Shown: positions 9,249 to 19,136, counted from the first letter of the stretch. The stretch is DNA of 64,000 nucleotides from Nitrosopumilus zosterae (GCF_025998175.1 NZ_AP026695.1:620001-684000); one strand, 5' to 3'. Notes: generated by a model from the sequence alone, not told the origin. Program-made: numbers and translations.

Positions 9249-9929
9249 CTATAAGTTTTTTAACAAATCGTCAATTGCGTCATTTTGACCACCTAGCAAA
9301 TTTGTATTTGATTTGTCTGAATACTTGTTTTCTTCAATATCTTTTGAGTCATGGGAAATCAATTTTTTTGCATGTTCAGGATGTTGAATGATGATCATAT
9401 GGATTTCCGTTTTACTATTTTTTCCTGTTAGTAACACATCTGCAATTACAATATCTTCACTGTTGCTATTGACATCGTTTGTAGGTTCTGATAATAATTC
9501 CTCTAATTCTCCTTCTTTGAATGTTGGTGTGGATAAATCTATTCTAAATCCTGTATCTTTAGATAATGCATTAAAAAATGACCCCGTTAAAATATTGGCA
9601 ACTTCTTGCAATGCTGATTCGCCCATTTCATCAATCATATTAACTTCGGAACCTAGTAATTTTGATGCAATTTTCATTGCATCTTCAAGTCTTAAGGTAT
9701 ATAGTAACTCTATGTGGATATCTCCTTTACCGTTTAATCTAACTGAATGTAATTTTATTTGTTTGGATGTTAAACAGATGTTTCTTACATTTACGTTATT
9801 TTCTAGGATGGTTAATTTGTGTTGTATCGGTTCTTTCAATAATGTGGAAAAAACTTCACATGTTTTTTCTGTAATATAATCATTGAATGTTGAGGATAAT
9901 TTTTTAATTTCAATTTTTTGCAAGTTCAT
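9249..9929 (-). CDS. cheC: CheC family CheY-P phosphatase
   Basis: This 226-residue protein has one clear CheC phosphatase motif at about residues 104-131: E-x2-N (EVAN), then a spacer of about 20 residues, then the Pro of LSTP. CheC proteins dephosphorylate CheY-P, often with CheD as a partner; no cheD is visible here. The protein extends past the usual fold with a charged linker and ends in NDAIDDLLKNL. That tail resembles the FliM/FliY CheY-binding EIDALL peptide. A Shine-Dalgarno AGGAG precedes the ATG; cheA ends 10 bp upstream. Confidence 0.85.
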   Translation of the reverse strand: MNLQKIEIKKLSSTFNDYITEKTCEVFSTLLKEPIQHKLTILENNVNVRNICLTSKQIKLHSVRLNGKGDIHIELLYTLRLEDAMKIASKLLGSEVNMIDEMGESALQEVANILTGSFFNALSKDTGFRIDLSTPTFKEGELEELLSEPTNDVNSNSEDIVIADVLLTGKNSKTEIHMIIIQHPEHAKKLISHDSKDIEENKYSDKSNTNLLGGQNDAIDDLLKNL

Positions 9930-9939
9930 GTTTTAACTC

Positions 9940-11493
9940 CTATTGAATTATTGTTGATGGATCTATTACTAGAGCGACTTTTCCATCTGGAAGTATGGTA
10001 GCATTTGAAAACAAATTCGTTGATTCATTTCTGTCTAATTTTTTAATTACAATTTCTTGATTTCTTTCAAATTTATCCACCACTAACCCATAATTTTTTC
10101 CATCATTTTCAATTATTACTACTGTCAGTGGTTTTGATTTATCTGATTCATTAATTTTCATATCAAATAATTCATTTAGTTTTATCAAAGGAATTATTTT
10201 ATCTCTAAGTCTAATTACTTCAGTTCCATGCAATGAAGTTATTTCATTCTGTTTTATTTGGAGTGTAGTTGTAATACTTGAAAGTGGAATTGCAAATTTT
10301 TCCTCTGATATCACTACTAGTAATCCTCTAATTATTGAAAGACTCAAAGGTAAAGACAATTCAATAGTGGTTCCATTACCTCTCTCACTGTTGATTTTGA
10401 CTGTTCCTCCAACTGACTCAATTTGTGAAATTACTACGTCCATTCCTACCCCTCTTCCTGAAATGTCTGTTACTTCTTTTGCGGTGGACAAACCTGGAGC
10501 TCCAATTAATTGAACTGCTTCTTGATGCGATATTTTCTCTGCTTCTTCTTGAGTGATGATTCCGCTTTCTATAGCTTTTTCTTTTACTCTGTCTACATCA
10601 ATTCCTCTTCCGTCATCATTGATTATGATGAGAACATTTTCTCCTTTTCTTGAAACTGTGAGTGTGATATTGCCTGTTTCTGGTTTTCCACAAATTGTTC
10701 GTTCATCAGGTGATTCAATGCCATGATCTGCGCAATTTCTTAGAATGTGTAATAATGGATCTGTAATAGAATCTAAAACACTTCTATCCAATTCAATTCC
10801 AGAACCATCCATGCTCAAATTGATTTTCTTTGATAATTTTTGAGATGTGTCTCTTACTGTTCTATTGAATCTACCAAAAATCTGATCTATTGGGACAAGT
10901 CGAATTTGCATCGACTGATATTGTAAATCTGTGATTAATCTATCAATTTCTGTTACTATTTGTTTTAAATTTTCATGTTTTTCATTTTCAATTGTTTGCT
11001 GTAATTGCATTTTTGATGTCAATAATTCTCCAACTAAATTTACAACAGAGTCCAAATCCGACATTTTTACTCTTATTGTAGGTGATGTTGTTGCTTTGAC
11101 GGATTCTTGTATGGGAATATTTTGAATTTCTTGTTCTGGTGATTCTAGTTTTTTTAAATAAGGTGCTAAATCCACTTTTAATTTGTCATCTGATATCATT
11201 TGTTGTAAAAGATCAATGCATACAAAAAGTGCACTGGTAAGATCATGTGTTAATTTTTCTGTTCCTTTTCTAATATTGTCAAATATGTTTTCAATATTTT
11301 TGCATAATTCTCTTGTATCGTCATAATTCATTGTAGATGCCATGCCTTTGATAGTATGAGCTGACCGAAAGATTTGATCTAAATATGATCTATTTTCTGG
11401 CTGTTCTTCCAATTGTAATAATGTCTTGTTCATTATTTCTATATGCTCTAATGCTTCGGAAACATACATCTCGCGATAATTATTCTCAGACAA
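9940..11493 (-). CDS. cheA: CheA chemotaxis histidine kinase
   Basis: The kinase has an Hpt (P1) domain with the phosphorylated His in RSAHTIKGMAST, a P3 dimerisation domain, an HATPase domain (NCADHGIE, DDGRGID, GRGVGMDVV) and a C-terminal CheW-like P5 domain. The P2 CheY-binding region between P1 and P3 is very short. I prefer the TTG at 11493, which gives an N terminus matching CheA proteins (SENNYREMYVSEALEHIE) and puts the His at residue 46. An upstream ATG at 11511 would add six residues. It overlaps the 3' end of cheB, so translation is probably coupled. Confidence 0.9.
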   Translation of the reverse strand: MSENNYREMYVSEALEHIEIMNKTLLQLEEQPENRSYLDQIFRSAHTIKGMASTMNYDDTRELCKNIENIFDNIRKGTEKLTHDLTSALFVCIDLLQQMISDDKLKVDLAPYLKKLESPEQEIQNIPIQESVKATTSPTIRVKMSDLDSVVNLVGELLTSKMQLQQTIENEKHENLKQIVTEIDRLITDLQYQSMQIRLVPIDQIFGRFNRTVRDTSQKLSKKINLSMDGSGIELDRSVLDSITDPLLHILRNCADHGIESPDERTICGKPETGNITLTVSRKGENVLIIINDDGRGIDVDRVKEKAIESGIITQEEAEKISHQEAVQLIGAPGLSTAKEVTDISGRGVGMDVVISQIESVGGTVKINSERGNGTTIELSLPLSLSIIRGLLVVISEEKFAIPLSSITTTLQIKQNEITSLHGTEVIRLRDKIIPLIKLNELFDMKINESDKSKPLTVVIIENDGKNYGLVVDKFERNQEIVIKKLDRNESTNLFSNATILPDGKVALVIDPSTIIQ

Positions 11494-12538
11494 GATTTTG
11501 CATTTCCTCATAAATTTTTATTGGTATTTCATTTATTCCTACTACGTGATCAGCGGCATCAAGATCAATTACAGCTTTTGGCATTCCAAAAATCACACAT
11601 GTTTCTTTATTTTGAACAATGGTGTGACCTCCTCTTTTTTTTATTGTTTTCATACCAAATCCTCCATCATGACCCATCCCTGTAAGTACTACACCTATCA
11701 CATTTGATCCGTATACTTCTGCTGCAGAAACCATTGTCATGTTAACTGATGGTCTAACTCCAAATCTCTTTTCACTTGAATCTAAGTGAATCCTTCTATT
11801 CGGAAGAACAATCATATGATAGTCTCCAGGTGCTACTAGGATTTCATGATCTCTGATTTCATCTCCTTCATTAGCTTCTCTTACTATGAATCCTGTTTTT
11901 TCTGATAATCTATTGGCAAACTGTTTTGTAAATTCTTTTGGCATATGTTGTACTACCAAAATTCCAGCGGCAATATTTGCAGGTAGTTTGCTTAACACTT
12001 TTTGAACCATTCCTGGTCCTCCAGTTGATGAGCCGATTACTATTAATCGTTCAGATGAATTTGATTTTGTAAAAATTTTTTTACTTGGCTTAAGTGAATA
12101 AATTTTTTCTGTAATCAATTGTATTGGATCTGATTTTGCAGAAATTTTTATTTTTGTTAATAATTCTTCTTGCAGCTTTTTGTCATCTATGTCTTTTAAT
12201 GGTATGGTGACAAAATCTACTGCGCCGTTCTCTAATGCATCAAGAACTACTTTCGATCCGTCTTGTGAAAAACTGCTTACTATTATTGTTGGAATCATCA
12301 TTTTCATTTTTTCCATATTTTCAATGAAAGTCATTCCATCCATTGTTGGCATTTCCAAATCTAACAAAATTACATCTGGTTTTCTCTTGGATATTTTTGC
12401 TAATGCATCTTCACCGTTTACTGCTGTCCATTTAATTTCAATTTCATCCACATTAATCAAATCTGATATGTATTTTCGCATAAGATTTGAGTCATTTACA
12501 ATGCCTACGCTGATTGGTATTGTTTCTTCTTTTAACAT
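11486..12538 (-). CDS. cheB: CheB receptor methylesterase/deamidase
   Basis: The N-terminal receiver has its phosphoacceptor Asp in VILLDLEMP. A linker leads to the methylesterase domain with the active-site GSSTGGPG, VQHMPKEF and TGMGHDG motifs (Ser-His-Asp triad). It removes receptor methyl groups to reset adaptation. A Shine-Dalgarno AAGGAG at 12548-12553 abuts an ATG at 12547 but is 9 bases from the in-frame ATG at 12538, so I chose 12538. It is probably the first gene of cheB-cheA-cheC-cheR. Confidence 0.93.
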   Translation of the reverse strand: MLKEETIPISVGIVNDSNLMRKYISDLINVDEIEIKWTAVNGEDALAKISKRKPDVILLDLEMPTMDGMTFIENMEKMKMMIPTIIVSSFSQDGSKVVLDALENGAVDFVTIPLKDIDDKKLQEELLTKIKISAKSDPIQLITEKIYSLKPSKKIFTKSNSSERLIVIGSSTGGPGMVQKVLSKLPANIAAGILVVQHMPKEFTKQFANRLSEKTGFIVREANEGDEIRDHEILVAPGDYHMIVLPNRRIHLDSSEKRFGVRPSVNMTMVSAAEVYGSNVIGVVLTGMGHDGGFGMKTIKKRGGHTIVQNKETCVIFGMPKAVIDLDAADHVVGINEIPIKIYEEMQNLV

Positions 12539-12628
12539 GCATAACATCTCCTTGATAAAAATCTCATATCTTTTGATTCAAAATTAGCCATATTTTTTAA
12601 ATTAAAAAATTCATAATAATGTGGTGTA

Positions 12629-12643
12629 TGTCTGCGTCGAACA
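12629..12643 (-). promoter_or_regulatory. Candidate shared operator/promoter element of the cheBACR operon
   Basis: The minus strand reads TGTTCGACGCAGACA, 91 bp from the cheB start. A TATA-like ATTATTATGA lies between them. As with cheY, this implies a leader of about 50 bases with a Shine-Dalgarno site. Confidence 0.45.
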
Positions 12644-12663
12644 GACTAAAACATGATTTACTC

Positions 12664-12897
12664 TTAATTCTGATTTAACCCATTCTGAACTTCATGAGCC
12701 CGTATTAATGAGATTCGTAATTGATCATATAGCGATGGATTGTTTTCTTTTTTTGCTCTAATTTTTAATTCAATTAAATTTTCTACTATGTTTTTCATAT
12801 ATTCTTGTTTCCATCCGATGATGTCATTTTCTTTATTACTTGATTCAAGATCAATTTTATCCCACATAGTGTTTAAATTGATATAATTTGAGCACAT
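12664..12897 (-). CDS. Small helical protein in the chemotaxis cluster
   Basis: This unrecognised small protein has at most 77 residues; a second ATG at 12867 would give 67. It is hydrophilic and predicted helical, with the motif WKQEYMKNIVENLIELKIRAK followed by a second helix ending HEVQNG. It sits between cheW and cheB on the same strand, a position that suggests a chemotaxis or motor role, but no family is evident. Confidence 0.5.
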   Translation of the reverse strand: MCSNYINLNTMWDKIDLESSNKENDIIGWKQEYMKNIVENLIELKIRAKKENNPSLYDQLRISLIRAHEVQNGLNQN

Positions 12898-12921
12898 TAT
12901 CTTTTCATACCCTGTTTTAAA

Positions 12922-12945
12922 GATAAAAACAACGGCTAAAACCGT
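12922..12945 (-). terminator. Hairpin plus T-run terminator after cheW
   Basis: On the minus strand ACGG-TTTTAG-CCGT forms a small stem-loop followed at once by TGTTTTTAT. It lies about 58 bp downstream of the cheW stop and before the next gene. Confidence 0.45.
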
Positions 12946-13002
12946 CTGATTTCAATTCCAAAATGGAAATAGTCTAATAATGAAATGACGCAGTTTTTAT
13001 CT

Positions 13003-13590
13003 TTATGCGTCTTGATTAATTATAGCTTCTATTTCTGGAATAATTTCATCATTATTGTTCTCTACTATATCTTCTGATTCTATTTCCACAGATTTTGCAT
13101 TCATTGATGTGTCATTTTTAATGTGTTCTTTGGTTTCATTCAAGAACTTGGACACATCTACTAGAATAATTAATTTTTCATTCATTTTAGCTATTCCTTT
13201 GATGTAATTCTCTTCAAATGCACCTTGTGGGGATTCCTCTACATCTTTTGTTGATATTCTTAATACTTCGTTCACCTCATCAACTAGGAGTCCTGTGAGA
13301 GTATCGTTTACATCTGCAACGAGTATTCTTTGTTTTTCAATTTCAGTTGTATTCGAATTTGATAATCCTATTTTTTTGTTCACATCAATAATTGGGATAA
13401 TTTTTCCTCTTAAATTCATCACTCCTCTAACATATGGTTTTGATTTAGGTATTTTTGTAATTGCTTCAACAATTTTAATTTCTTTAACTTGATCAATTGG
13501 TACTGCATAATTACCCTTTTTTGAAGATTTTTCTGAAATGGTAAATGTAACAACTTGTATTGTCTCATTTAACACTGTTTGTGTTGACAT
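13003..13590 (-). CDS. cheW: CheW adaptor with acidic C-terminal tail
   Basis: This 195-residue protein has a full CheW/SH3-like domain (residues about 8-145, with VRGVMNLRGKIIPIIDV). It links the receptor to CheA. It carries an extra acidic tail of about 45 residues rich in Glu, Asp and Asn, ending in PEIEAIINQDA, which resembles the EIDALL-type motifs of the motor protein and CheC. A good 15-bp element lies 38 bp upstream of the ATG. Confidence 0.9.
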   Translation of the reverse strand: MSTQTVLNETIQVVTFTISEKSSKKGNYAVPIDQVKEIKIVEAITKIPKSKPYVRGVMNLRGKIIPIIDVNKKIGLSNSNTTEIEKQRILVADVNDTLTGLLVDEVNEVLRISTKDVEESPQGAFEENYIKGIAKMNEKLIILVDVSKFLNETKEHIKNDTSMNAKSVEIESEDIVENNNDEIIPEIEAIINQDA

Positions 13591-13627
13591 GAAATGATTT
13601 TAAAATAATGCATGATAATTATTTGTT

Positions 13628-13642
13628 TGTTTAATGTGAACA
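13628..13642 (-). promoter_or_regulatory. Candidate shared operator/promoter element of cheW
   Basis: TGTTTAATGTGAACA begins 38 bp upstream of the cheW ATG and is a near-perfect match to the palindrome. Confidence 0.55.
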
Positions 13643-13800
13643 ATCTCATATTCTGTCTATCATATGTTATTCCAGTTTATTTTTGATTTTGACAGTTTTT
13701 TTATGCATACATGATTAACGTAAAATTCTCTTTAAATTATTTTTAAATTTAAAAAATAACTGTTGTCTGGAATTTTTAAAATAAATCTTTGACTCTTTTT

Positions 13801-15174
13801 TTATTTGATATTTCCTTTTTTTAGTTTTTCAACAATTTCCTTGATCTGTGGCTTGACTATTTTTCCTGCATCAATATCTCTACATGCTTCTTCCATGCCT
13901 GTCATTTCCATTATTTCTGTAATTGGCGTTCCAATTATCACATATCCTTTGACGTTGTTATTTTCATCAAATGTTGGACTGACTACTGTTTTTGTCCAGA
14001 ATCTTTTGCCATCTTTTGTTTTATTTCTAAGATATGTCTGAAATATTTTTCCACTTGAAATTGTTTTCCACAGTAAATCGAATAATTTCTCATCATGCCA
14101 ATCTGATTTGAAAATTCTATGCATCTCGCCTTTTAATTCCTCTTCGGGGAACTTTGAAATATCTAAGAAAAAGTGATTTACATAATCACTTATTCCATCA
14201 ACATCTGTAGTTGATATGATTGTTGATGAATCTAACACATTTGTGATTTCTGATAATGTTCTTGCATCTTTATATGCATCTTTTAGACTCTTTGTTTCTT
14301 TGTCTTTTGCTTTAACAATATCTTCAAAACTCTCTAGATTTGTTTGTGCTACAGATAAAACTTCTTCACTTGCAGCAGTAGCCTCTTCTGTTCCACTTGA
14401 AACTTCTTCTGTTGCCACTGAAATTTCTTGCATTTGTGAAACGACTTCTGAAATTGATACTGAAATATTCTTAATTGATGTAAGTATATTTGTAATTACT
14501 TCATGAGCATCTTGAACAATACTGTTTCCTTTTTCAATACTGCCTGTTGTTTTGTCTGATGAATTTTTTAATGAACTCACAAGTTCTGAAATGTCTTCTG
14601 CCCCTTTTTTAGAATTTTCTGCGAGTCTTCTTACCTCATCAGCCACCACTGCAAACCCTCTTCCCACATCTCCTGCTCTTGCAGCTTCAATTGCTGCATT
14701 AAGTGCCAAAAGATTTGTTTGCTCTGCAATTTGAGTAATAAATCCTGTCATGTTGTCCACTTTTGATAATTCTACTGCTAATTTCTTTACGTCATTTGAT
14801 GATTCTGATACAATTGATTTCATACTGTCCATTTTGTTCATTCCTTTTTCAGCATCCGCACTGATGGTTTTGCTGATTTCCTCGGATTGTCGCATCATCT
14901 CCATGGCTTTTGTCGCATTTTTAGCTACTCCTTGAATTGCTGATGCGATTGATTGTAATGATTGTGATACTTCTTCAACTCCGCTTGTCTGACTTCTTGA
15001 GGCTGATTCTAACTGTGTCACTGTTTCACTTAATTCTTCAGATGATGCTACTGCTTGATCAAATGATTTGAGAACCTTTGTTCCCATGCTATTACTATTT
15101 GTATTAATATTATCTGTTGATTCCGATTTTAAGATTGTGTTTTCATCGATGATTTTGGTTTTTTGTGTTGACAT
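13801..15174 (-). CDS. Soluble methyl-accepting chemotaxis protein with C-terminal PAS domain
   Basis: This 457-residue receptor has no membrane segment. The signalling coiled coil comes first; its hairpin tip is [16 protein letters not shown]... followed by [15 protein letters not shown] (about residues 152-190). A PAS domain occupies about residues 310-420 ([24 protein letters not shown]). Most receptors have the sensor ahead of the signalling domain, so the order is inverted. Ala/Ser/Glu/Gln-rich helices supply potential methylation sites for CheR and CheB. It is probably a cytoplasmic redox, energy or ligand sensor. A shared element is 38 bp upstream. Confidence 0.9.
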   Translation of the reverse strand: MSTQKTKIIDENTILKSESTDNINTNSNSMGTKVLKSFDQAVASSEELSETVTQLESASRSQTSGVEEVSQSLQSIASAIQGVAKNATKAMEMMRQSEEISKTISADAEKGMNKMDSMKSIVSESSNDVKKLAVELSKVDNMTGFITQIAEQTNLLALNAAIEAARAGDVGRGFAVVADEVRRLAENSKKGAEDISELVSSLKNSSDKTTGSIEKGNSIVQDAHEVITNILTSIKNISVSISEVVSQMQEISVATEEVSSGTEEATAASEEVLSVAQTNLESFEDIVKAKDKETKSLKDAYKDARTLSEITNVLDSSTIISTTDVDGISDYVNHFFLDISKFPEEELKGEMHRIFKSDWHDEKLFDLLWKTISSGKIFQTYLRNKTKDGKRFWTKTVVSPTFDENNNVKGYVIIGTPITEIMEMTGMEEACRDIDAGKIVKPQIKEIVEKLKKGNIK

Positions 15175-15211
15175 ATTTCATCAATGATAATTTTCTAGTT
15201 AATACTTTGTT

Positions 15212-15226
15212 TGATCATTTAGAACA
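15212..15226 (-). promoter_or_regulatory. Candidate shared operator/promoter element of the receptor gene
   Basis: TGATCATTTAGAACA begins 38 bp upstream of the receptor ATG. It is part of a longer inverted TGTTTG...GAACA, and its TGATCA half is shared with the cupredoxin and archaellin copies. Confidence 0.45.
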
Positions 15227-15274
15227 GATTCTTTCTCAAAAATCTATGTTTTTGAAACATATGCAATATCTGAA

Positions 15275-16759
15275 TCAAACTCCTGGAAGTGGAGCTGTAA
15301 AGATGATGCTATCCAAAAAGTCTGCCATAAATTCATTTATTGCAAACATTGAGATTCCTCCTACGACAAGTAATAATCCAATATGAAAGAAGACTGTTTT
15401 GTATAGGCCTCCTTGAATAATTTTTATGGCAAATCCGCTAATTATTGATGTCATTATGAGTAAAACTGGCATCAGCATACTCATTAGGACTGGATCTATT
15501 GGACTTAATTCAAACGCAGCATTTGAAAGATCTCCTTCTGATAAATCGTTGAATAACTCCGTTAATTTATTCATTAATCCAAATATTGACAACGAGAGAA
15601 CATGTAAAATAACTACAACTAGTTGAAATGTTGATGCGTTCTGTGCTCTTTTACCTCTTAACTCACTAATTTTTTTTGTAATGTCTGCAACTACATTTCC
15701 TACTAGATTCATATCGGCTCCTTTGTATATTGATGTTGAAACAATGTCATTTCCATTTGCAATGATGTGATGTCCTGCTTCAATTGAGAATAATTGGAAA
15801 CAAATTTTCTGGTCAATTCTATTTTTGATTCTATTCTTTAATCCGTCAATGAATATCTGAATGGTTCCAAAATTACTTCGCATTACTGCCTGTAGTGCTT
15901 GCCCCATGGAACCTACTGTGGATAATAATTGTCCAAAATGGAGAATAAATGTAGGATACCATTCAGTGTATGTTGAAATTTTTGATTCTTGTTTTTTTGC
16001 AATTATTCCTGGATAAAGTAATGGTATTCCCCCTAACCCTACAGCAAGAATTGGTGATACCATGTTTGTAATTAAAAGTACTGATGAAATTCCAACTGTA
16101 CCGAAAATTCCTATATACATCTTCATTCGAAATTGTTTTTCAATTGCATCATCTGTGTGTGCTAGTACGTCTCTTGGAAACATGAAAAACATCATTGCTA
16201 CAAATACTGCCATCCCAATACCCGTGCCCATCATTGAGATAATTAGAATTGTTTCTGAATCCCCAAATCCCATTAACATGCTCATAATAGCGTTTGCAGA
16301 AATCATGAATGATGCAGTAGACATTAAAGTGTAAAACATCTCTGAAAATAATTTCTGCGTCTCAAGATTTGCTTCATATTTTATCGAATATGATGCCAAT
16401 GAATTTTTTAATTCATCTCTAAAAAATGTCTTCAAGTCATCCCCTAATCTTACAACTTGAGATAGTTTTACAAGAAGTAGTTTTGTCGGATCGTCTTTTT
16501 GTTTTGAAACTTTTCTTCCCATCATTTCACATGCCGATGCCAATCCATATGACCATCCAACACCCAATCTGTATGTGTCTCTGAATGCATTAGAGTATTT
16601 TCCATACTTTGAGTCTTTTCCAGTTTTAAAAAGATCCACTGCTCCAATTTCACCTGTAGAAATACAGTACAACAAGGCAATGAAATAAACAAAATTTTCA
16701 TCAACTTTACTTCCTGAGGTAAAAAGATTTTTCACATCTTTTACTTTGTTTACCATCAT
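15275..16759 (-). CDS. arlJ: ArlJ (FlaJ) archaellum membrane platform protein
   Basis: This 494-residue protein is the polytopic membrane base of the archaellum, homologous to the type II/IV pilus platform (T2SSF/TadC). It has two T2SSF-like cytoplasmic domains and membrane segments at about residues 150-175, 178-200, 215-240 and, at the C terminus, 390-480. It is the last gene of the arl operon; its ATG overlaps the arlI stop by four bases (ATGA), which indicates coupled translation. Confidence 0.9.
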   Translation of the reverse strand: MMVNKVKDVKNLFTSGSKVDENFVYFIALLYCISTGEIGAVDLFKTGKDSKYGKYSNAFRDTYRLGVGWSYGLASACEMMGRKVSKQKDDPTKLLLVKLSQVVRLGDDLKTFFRDELKNSLASYSIKYEANLETQKLFSEMFYTLMSTASFMISANAIMSMLMGFGDSETILIISMMGTGIGMAVFVAMMFFMFPRDVLAHTDDAIEKQFRMKMYIGIFGTVGISSVLLITNMVSPILAVGLGGIPLLYPGIIAKKQESKISTYTEWYPTFILHFGQLLSTVGSMGQALQAVMRSNFGTIQIFIDGLKNRIKNRIDQKICFQLFSIEAGHHIIANGNDIVSTSIYKGADMNLVGNVVADITKKISELRGKRAQNASTFQLVVVILHVLSLSIFGLMNKLTELFNDLSEGDLSNAAFELSPIDPVLMSMLMPVLLIMTSIISGFAIKIIQGGLYKTVFFHIGLLLVVGGISMFAINEFMADFLDSIIFTAPLPGV

Positions 16760-18426
16760 TGTTCCTCGAGCTCCTTTAGATATTCTTCCAACCCCACCTC
16801 ATTACAATGTGAAATTGCATTGAACACATCATAATAATTGAATATTTTTTTTTCCATCATTTTCTCTAAAATTTTTGCACGTAACTCTAGTTCTTCGTAT
16901 AATTTTCCCTCATCTTTCTTTTTCATCCCTCTTTTTTCTAATACTTTTGAAATGAATAGTGCACTGCTTCCTTTTCCTTTGAATCTTACTGTATCTGTTC
17001 CTGCATCCCAATCAAAAACTGGTATGAACATTACGTTACCCTCATTTGAAATTCCTAAAATTTCATTTATTGATAATACTCGACGAACTCTTTTTCCTTC
17101 TGGATTAAGGACCGCTCCTTGGAATAATGCCAAGTTTAAATTTTCCATGTATGTTTTTGGAATGTTAATTGGATCATTTGAGAGTCTTTGAATAAGTGGA
17201 ACCATGCCTGCTGCGTGAAATGTTGCAATTACAGGGTGACCTGTTTGCATAGCTGCAAATGCTACGTTTCCTTCAGCACCCCTGATTTCTCCTACAAGAA
17301 TGTAATTGGGTCTCTGTCTTAATGCTGCTTTGAGAAGATCATCCATTGTAACGCTGGAAGCTGCATTTCCCGTGTTTCTAGTGGCCTCTGTAATCCAGTT
17401 GTTATGTGGCAGTGTTAATTCAGGAGTATCTTCAATTGTTACTATTTTCCAATTTGCTGGAATGAATGCCGTTAATCCCATCAATGTTGTGGTTTTTCCT
17501 GATGCAGTCTCTCCATTTACAAAAAGACTCATTCCTGCTTCTAACATCATCCACAAATATGCAACTTCAGTAAAATTCATGACTCCTGATGTCAGAACTT
17601 GAATTATTGATAGTGGTGTACTGGCAAATTTACGTATAGTTGCATTTGTTCCTTTTCTACTAATGTCTTTTCCAAATACTATGTTAATTCTGGAACCATC
17701 AGGTAACGTTGCATCGACCACCGGTCTTGCATGCGATATTGTTTTTCCAAACTGTTCTGATAAACTGATAATTAATTCATCAATTGCATCAACACTGAGA
17801 AAAACTGGAACTTTTAATGTTCCAAATGCTTTGTGAATTATGTACATGTTTCCAGCTCCAATAATTGAAATATCTTCTAAATTTGGATCATTTAGAAATG
17901 GATCTAAAAGTCCAGTCCCTGCTCTTTTTTGCAGAAAATGGTATTTCAGATCAGTTATTTTGTTTGCCTCTACTGGTAGAGTCTTTATTGTAAATGGATC
18001 CCCCAATTTAGAATAATCTACCGGATTTGGGGATGATACCAAGGTTTTACTGAGATATTGATCTACCATGTTGAATCTCTCTGTAATTTCTATTGGTGGA
18101 TCTAACCCTCCAGCTTTTGCAGCAAACACTTTGTCTGCAAATTCCATTAATTCCCTATCTGGTTCATCAGGCTCAATTATTACATATTCATTATATCCGT
18201 CATCTGAGGTAGTGTGTGGATTAATGTGGATGAATGTGTCTTCTCCAACTGCATAAATTAAATTTGGTTCTTTCAGTTTTTTGTGTTCAGCTTTTAATTC
18301 TTCGGAGAAAAGAGGAAGTGGATTCCCTTTTGCTTGATATGTCTCGAGATAGTTTTTCAGATATGGCTTTTCCTTTATTTTCTGGACAAATTCTGCATCG
18401 TTAATTTTTGATATGTCAAAAACCAT
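16756..18426 (-). CDS. arlI: ArlI (FlaI) archaellum motor/assembly ATPase
   Basis: This 556-residue secretion ATPase powers both archaellum assembly and rotation. It has the Walker A NGETASGKTTT at about residues 305-315, the Asp box TIEDTPEL, Walker B YILVGEIRG, and the His-box region TGHPVIATFHA. Length and order match the family. The Shine-Dalgarno GGTGAG lies upstream of the ATG. It follows arlH by 8 bp. Confidence 0.95.
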   Translation of the reverse strand: MVFDISKINDAEFVQKIKEKPYLKNYLETYQAKGNPLPLFSEELKAEHKKLKEPNLIYAVGEDTFIHINPHTTSDDGYNEYVIIEPDEPDRELMEFADKVFAAKAGGLDPPIEITERFNMVDQYLSKTLVSSPNPVDYSKLGDPFTIKTLPVEANKITDLKYHFLQKRAGTGLLDPFLNDPNLEDISIIGAGNMYIIHKAFGTLKVPVFLSVDAIDELIISLSEQFGKTISHARPVVDATLPDGSRINIVFGKDISRKGTNATIRKFASTPLSIIQVLTSGVMNFTEVAYLWMMLEAGMSLFVNGETASGKTTTLMGLTAFIPANWKIVTIEDTPELTLPHNNWITEATRNTGNAASSVTMDDLLKAALRQRPNYILVGEIRGAEGNVAFAAMQTGHPVIATFHAAGMVPLIQRLSNDPINIPKTYMENLNLALFQGAVLNPEGKRVRRVLSINEILGISNEGNVMFIPVFDWDAGTDTVRFKGKGSSALFISKVLEKRGMKKKDEGKLYEELELRAKILEKMMEKKIFNYYDVFNAISHCNEVGLEEYLKELEEQ

Positions 18427-18434
18427 TTTCTCAC

Positions 18435-19136
18435 CTATGCATTAGCCATTGATATTGGAACAATCTTTATTCCGAAAATCAAATCTACCTCAAAAGCAAA
18501 ACCTGCTTCTGGCGTATCTGCAGCACCTAATATCTTTATGATTTTTAGAGTCTTTACTTCTTTATCCCCCACTACAACTGTTCCTAATTTGATGTATACG
18601 TCTGTAGTTCCAATTATTGCTGTGTTTGTGGCTTGTGAAAAATCAGATGAATGACTCGTTATGATTATTGTTTTTCCCATTGCTACTATTTCTTTGCAAA
18701 ATGATAGAAAGTCAAGTATTGATTCATTTTTTGAGTTATTTACCATTGGGGAAATTGAATCAATAATTACTCCGTCTACTTTATCTATTTTTTCTAAAAT
18801 AAATTCTTTAATTGCAGGCAGAATCTTTTCTGTATTGTTATTAGTCCATTTTGCATCTTTGATATACATTGGAACAAAAATTAATTGACTACGAACAAAA
18901 GGTTTTGAAAAATTAAATGTGATTGATTTCATTTTTTGAATATGTTGTTTGACTGTATTCTCAATTACACAAAGTAAACTTTTTTTTGATGTAAGTAATC
19001 CATTCATTATTTGTGCTGAAATTGCACTTTTTCCAGTTCCATGTGCTCCTTCTATGAATACAAGAGATGGCGAAGGAATTCCTCCTCCAAATTGTCTGTC
19101 TATCTCTTCATTTCCTGTAGAAATAATATTAAGCAT
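18435..19136 (-). CDS. arlH: ArlH (FlaH) archaellum regulatory ATP-binding protein
   Basis: This 233-residue RecA/KaiC-like protein has Walker A GAHGTGKS at about residues 30-37 and Walker B region VIIDSISPM. ArlH binds ArlI and forms a ring at the base of the motor. The GAGGTG Shine-Dalgarno site just before the ATG supports this start. It lies in the arl operon between arlF and arlI. Confidence 0.92.
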   Translation of the reverse strand: MLNIISTGNEEIDRQFGGGIPSPSLVFIEGAHGTGKSAISAQIMNGLLTSKKSLLCVIENTVKQHIQKMKSITFNFSKPFVRSQLIFVPMYIKDAKWTNNNTEKILPAIKEFILEKIDKVDGVIIDSISPMVNNSKNESILDFLSFCKEIVAMGKTIIITSHSSDFSQATNTAIIGTTDVYIKLGTVVVGDKEVKTLKIIKILGAADTPEAGFAFEVDLIFGIKIVPISMANA

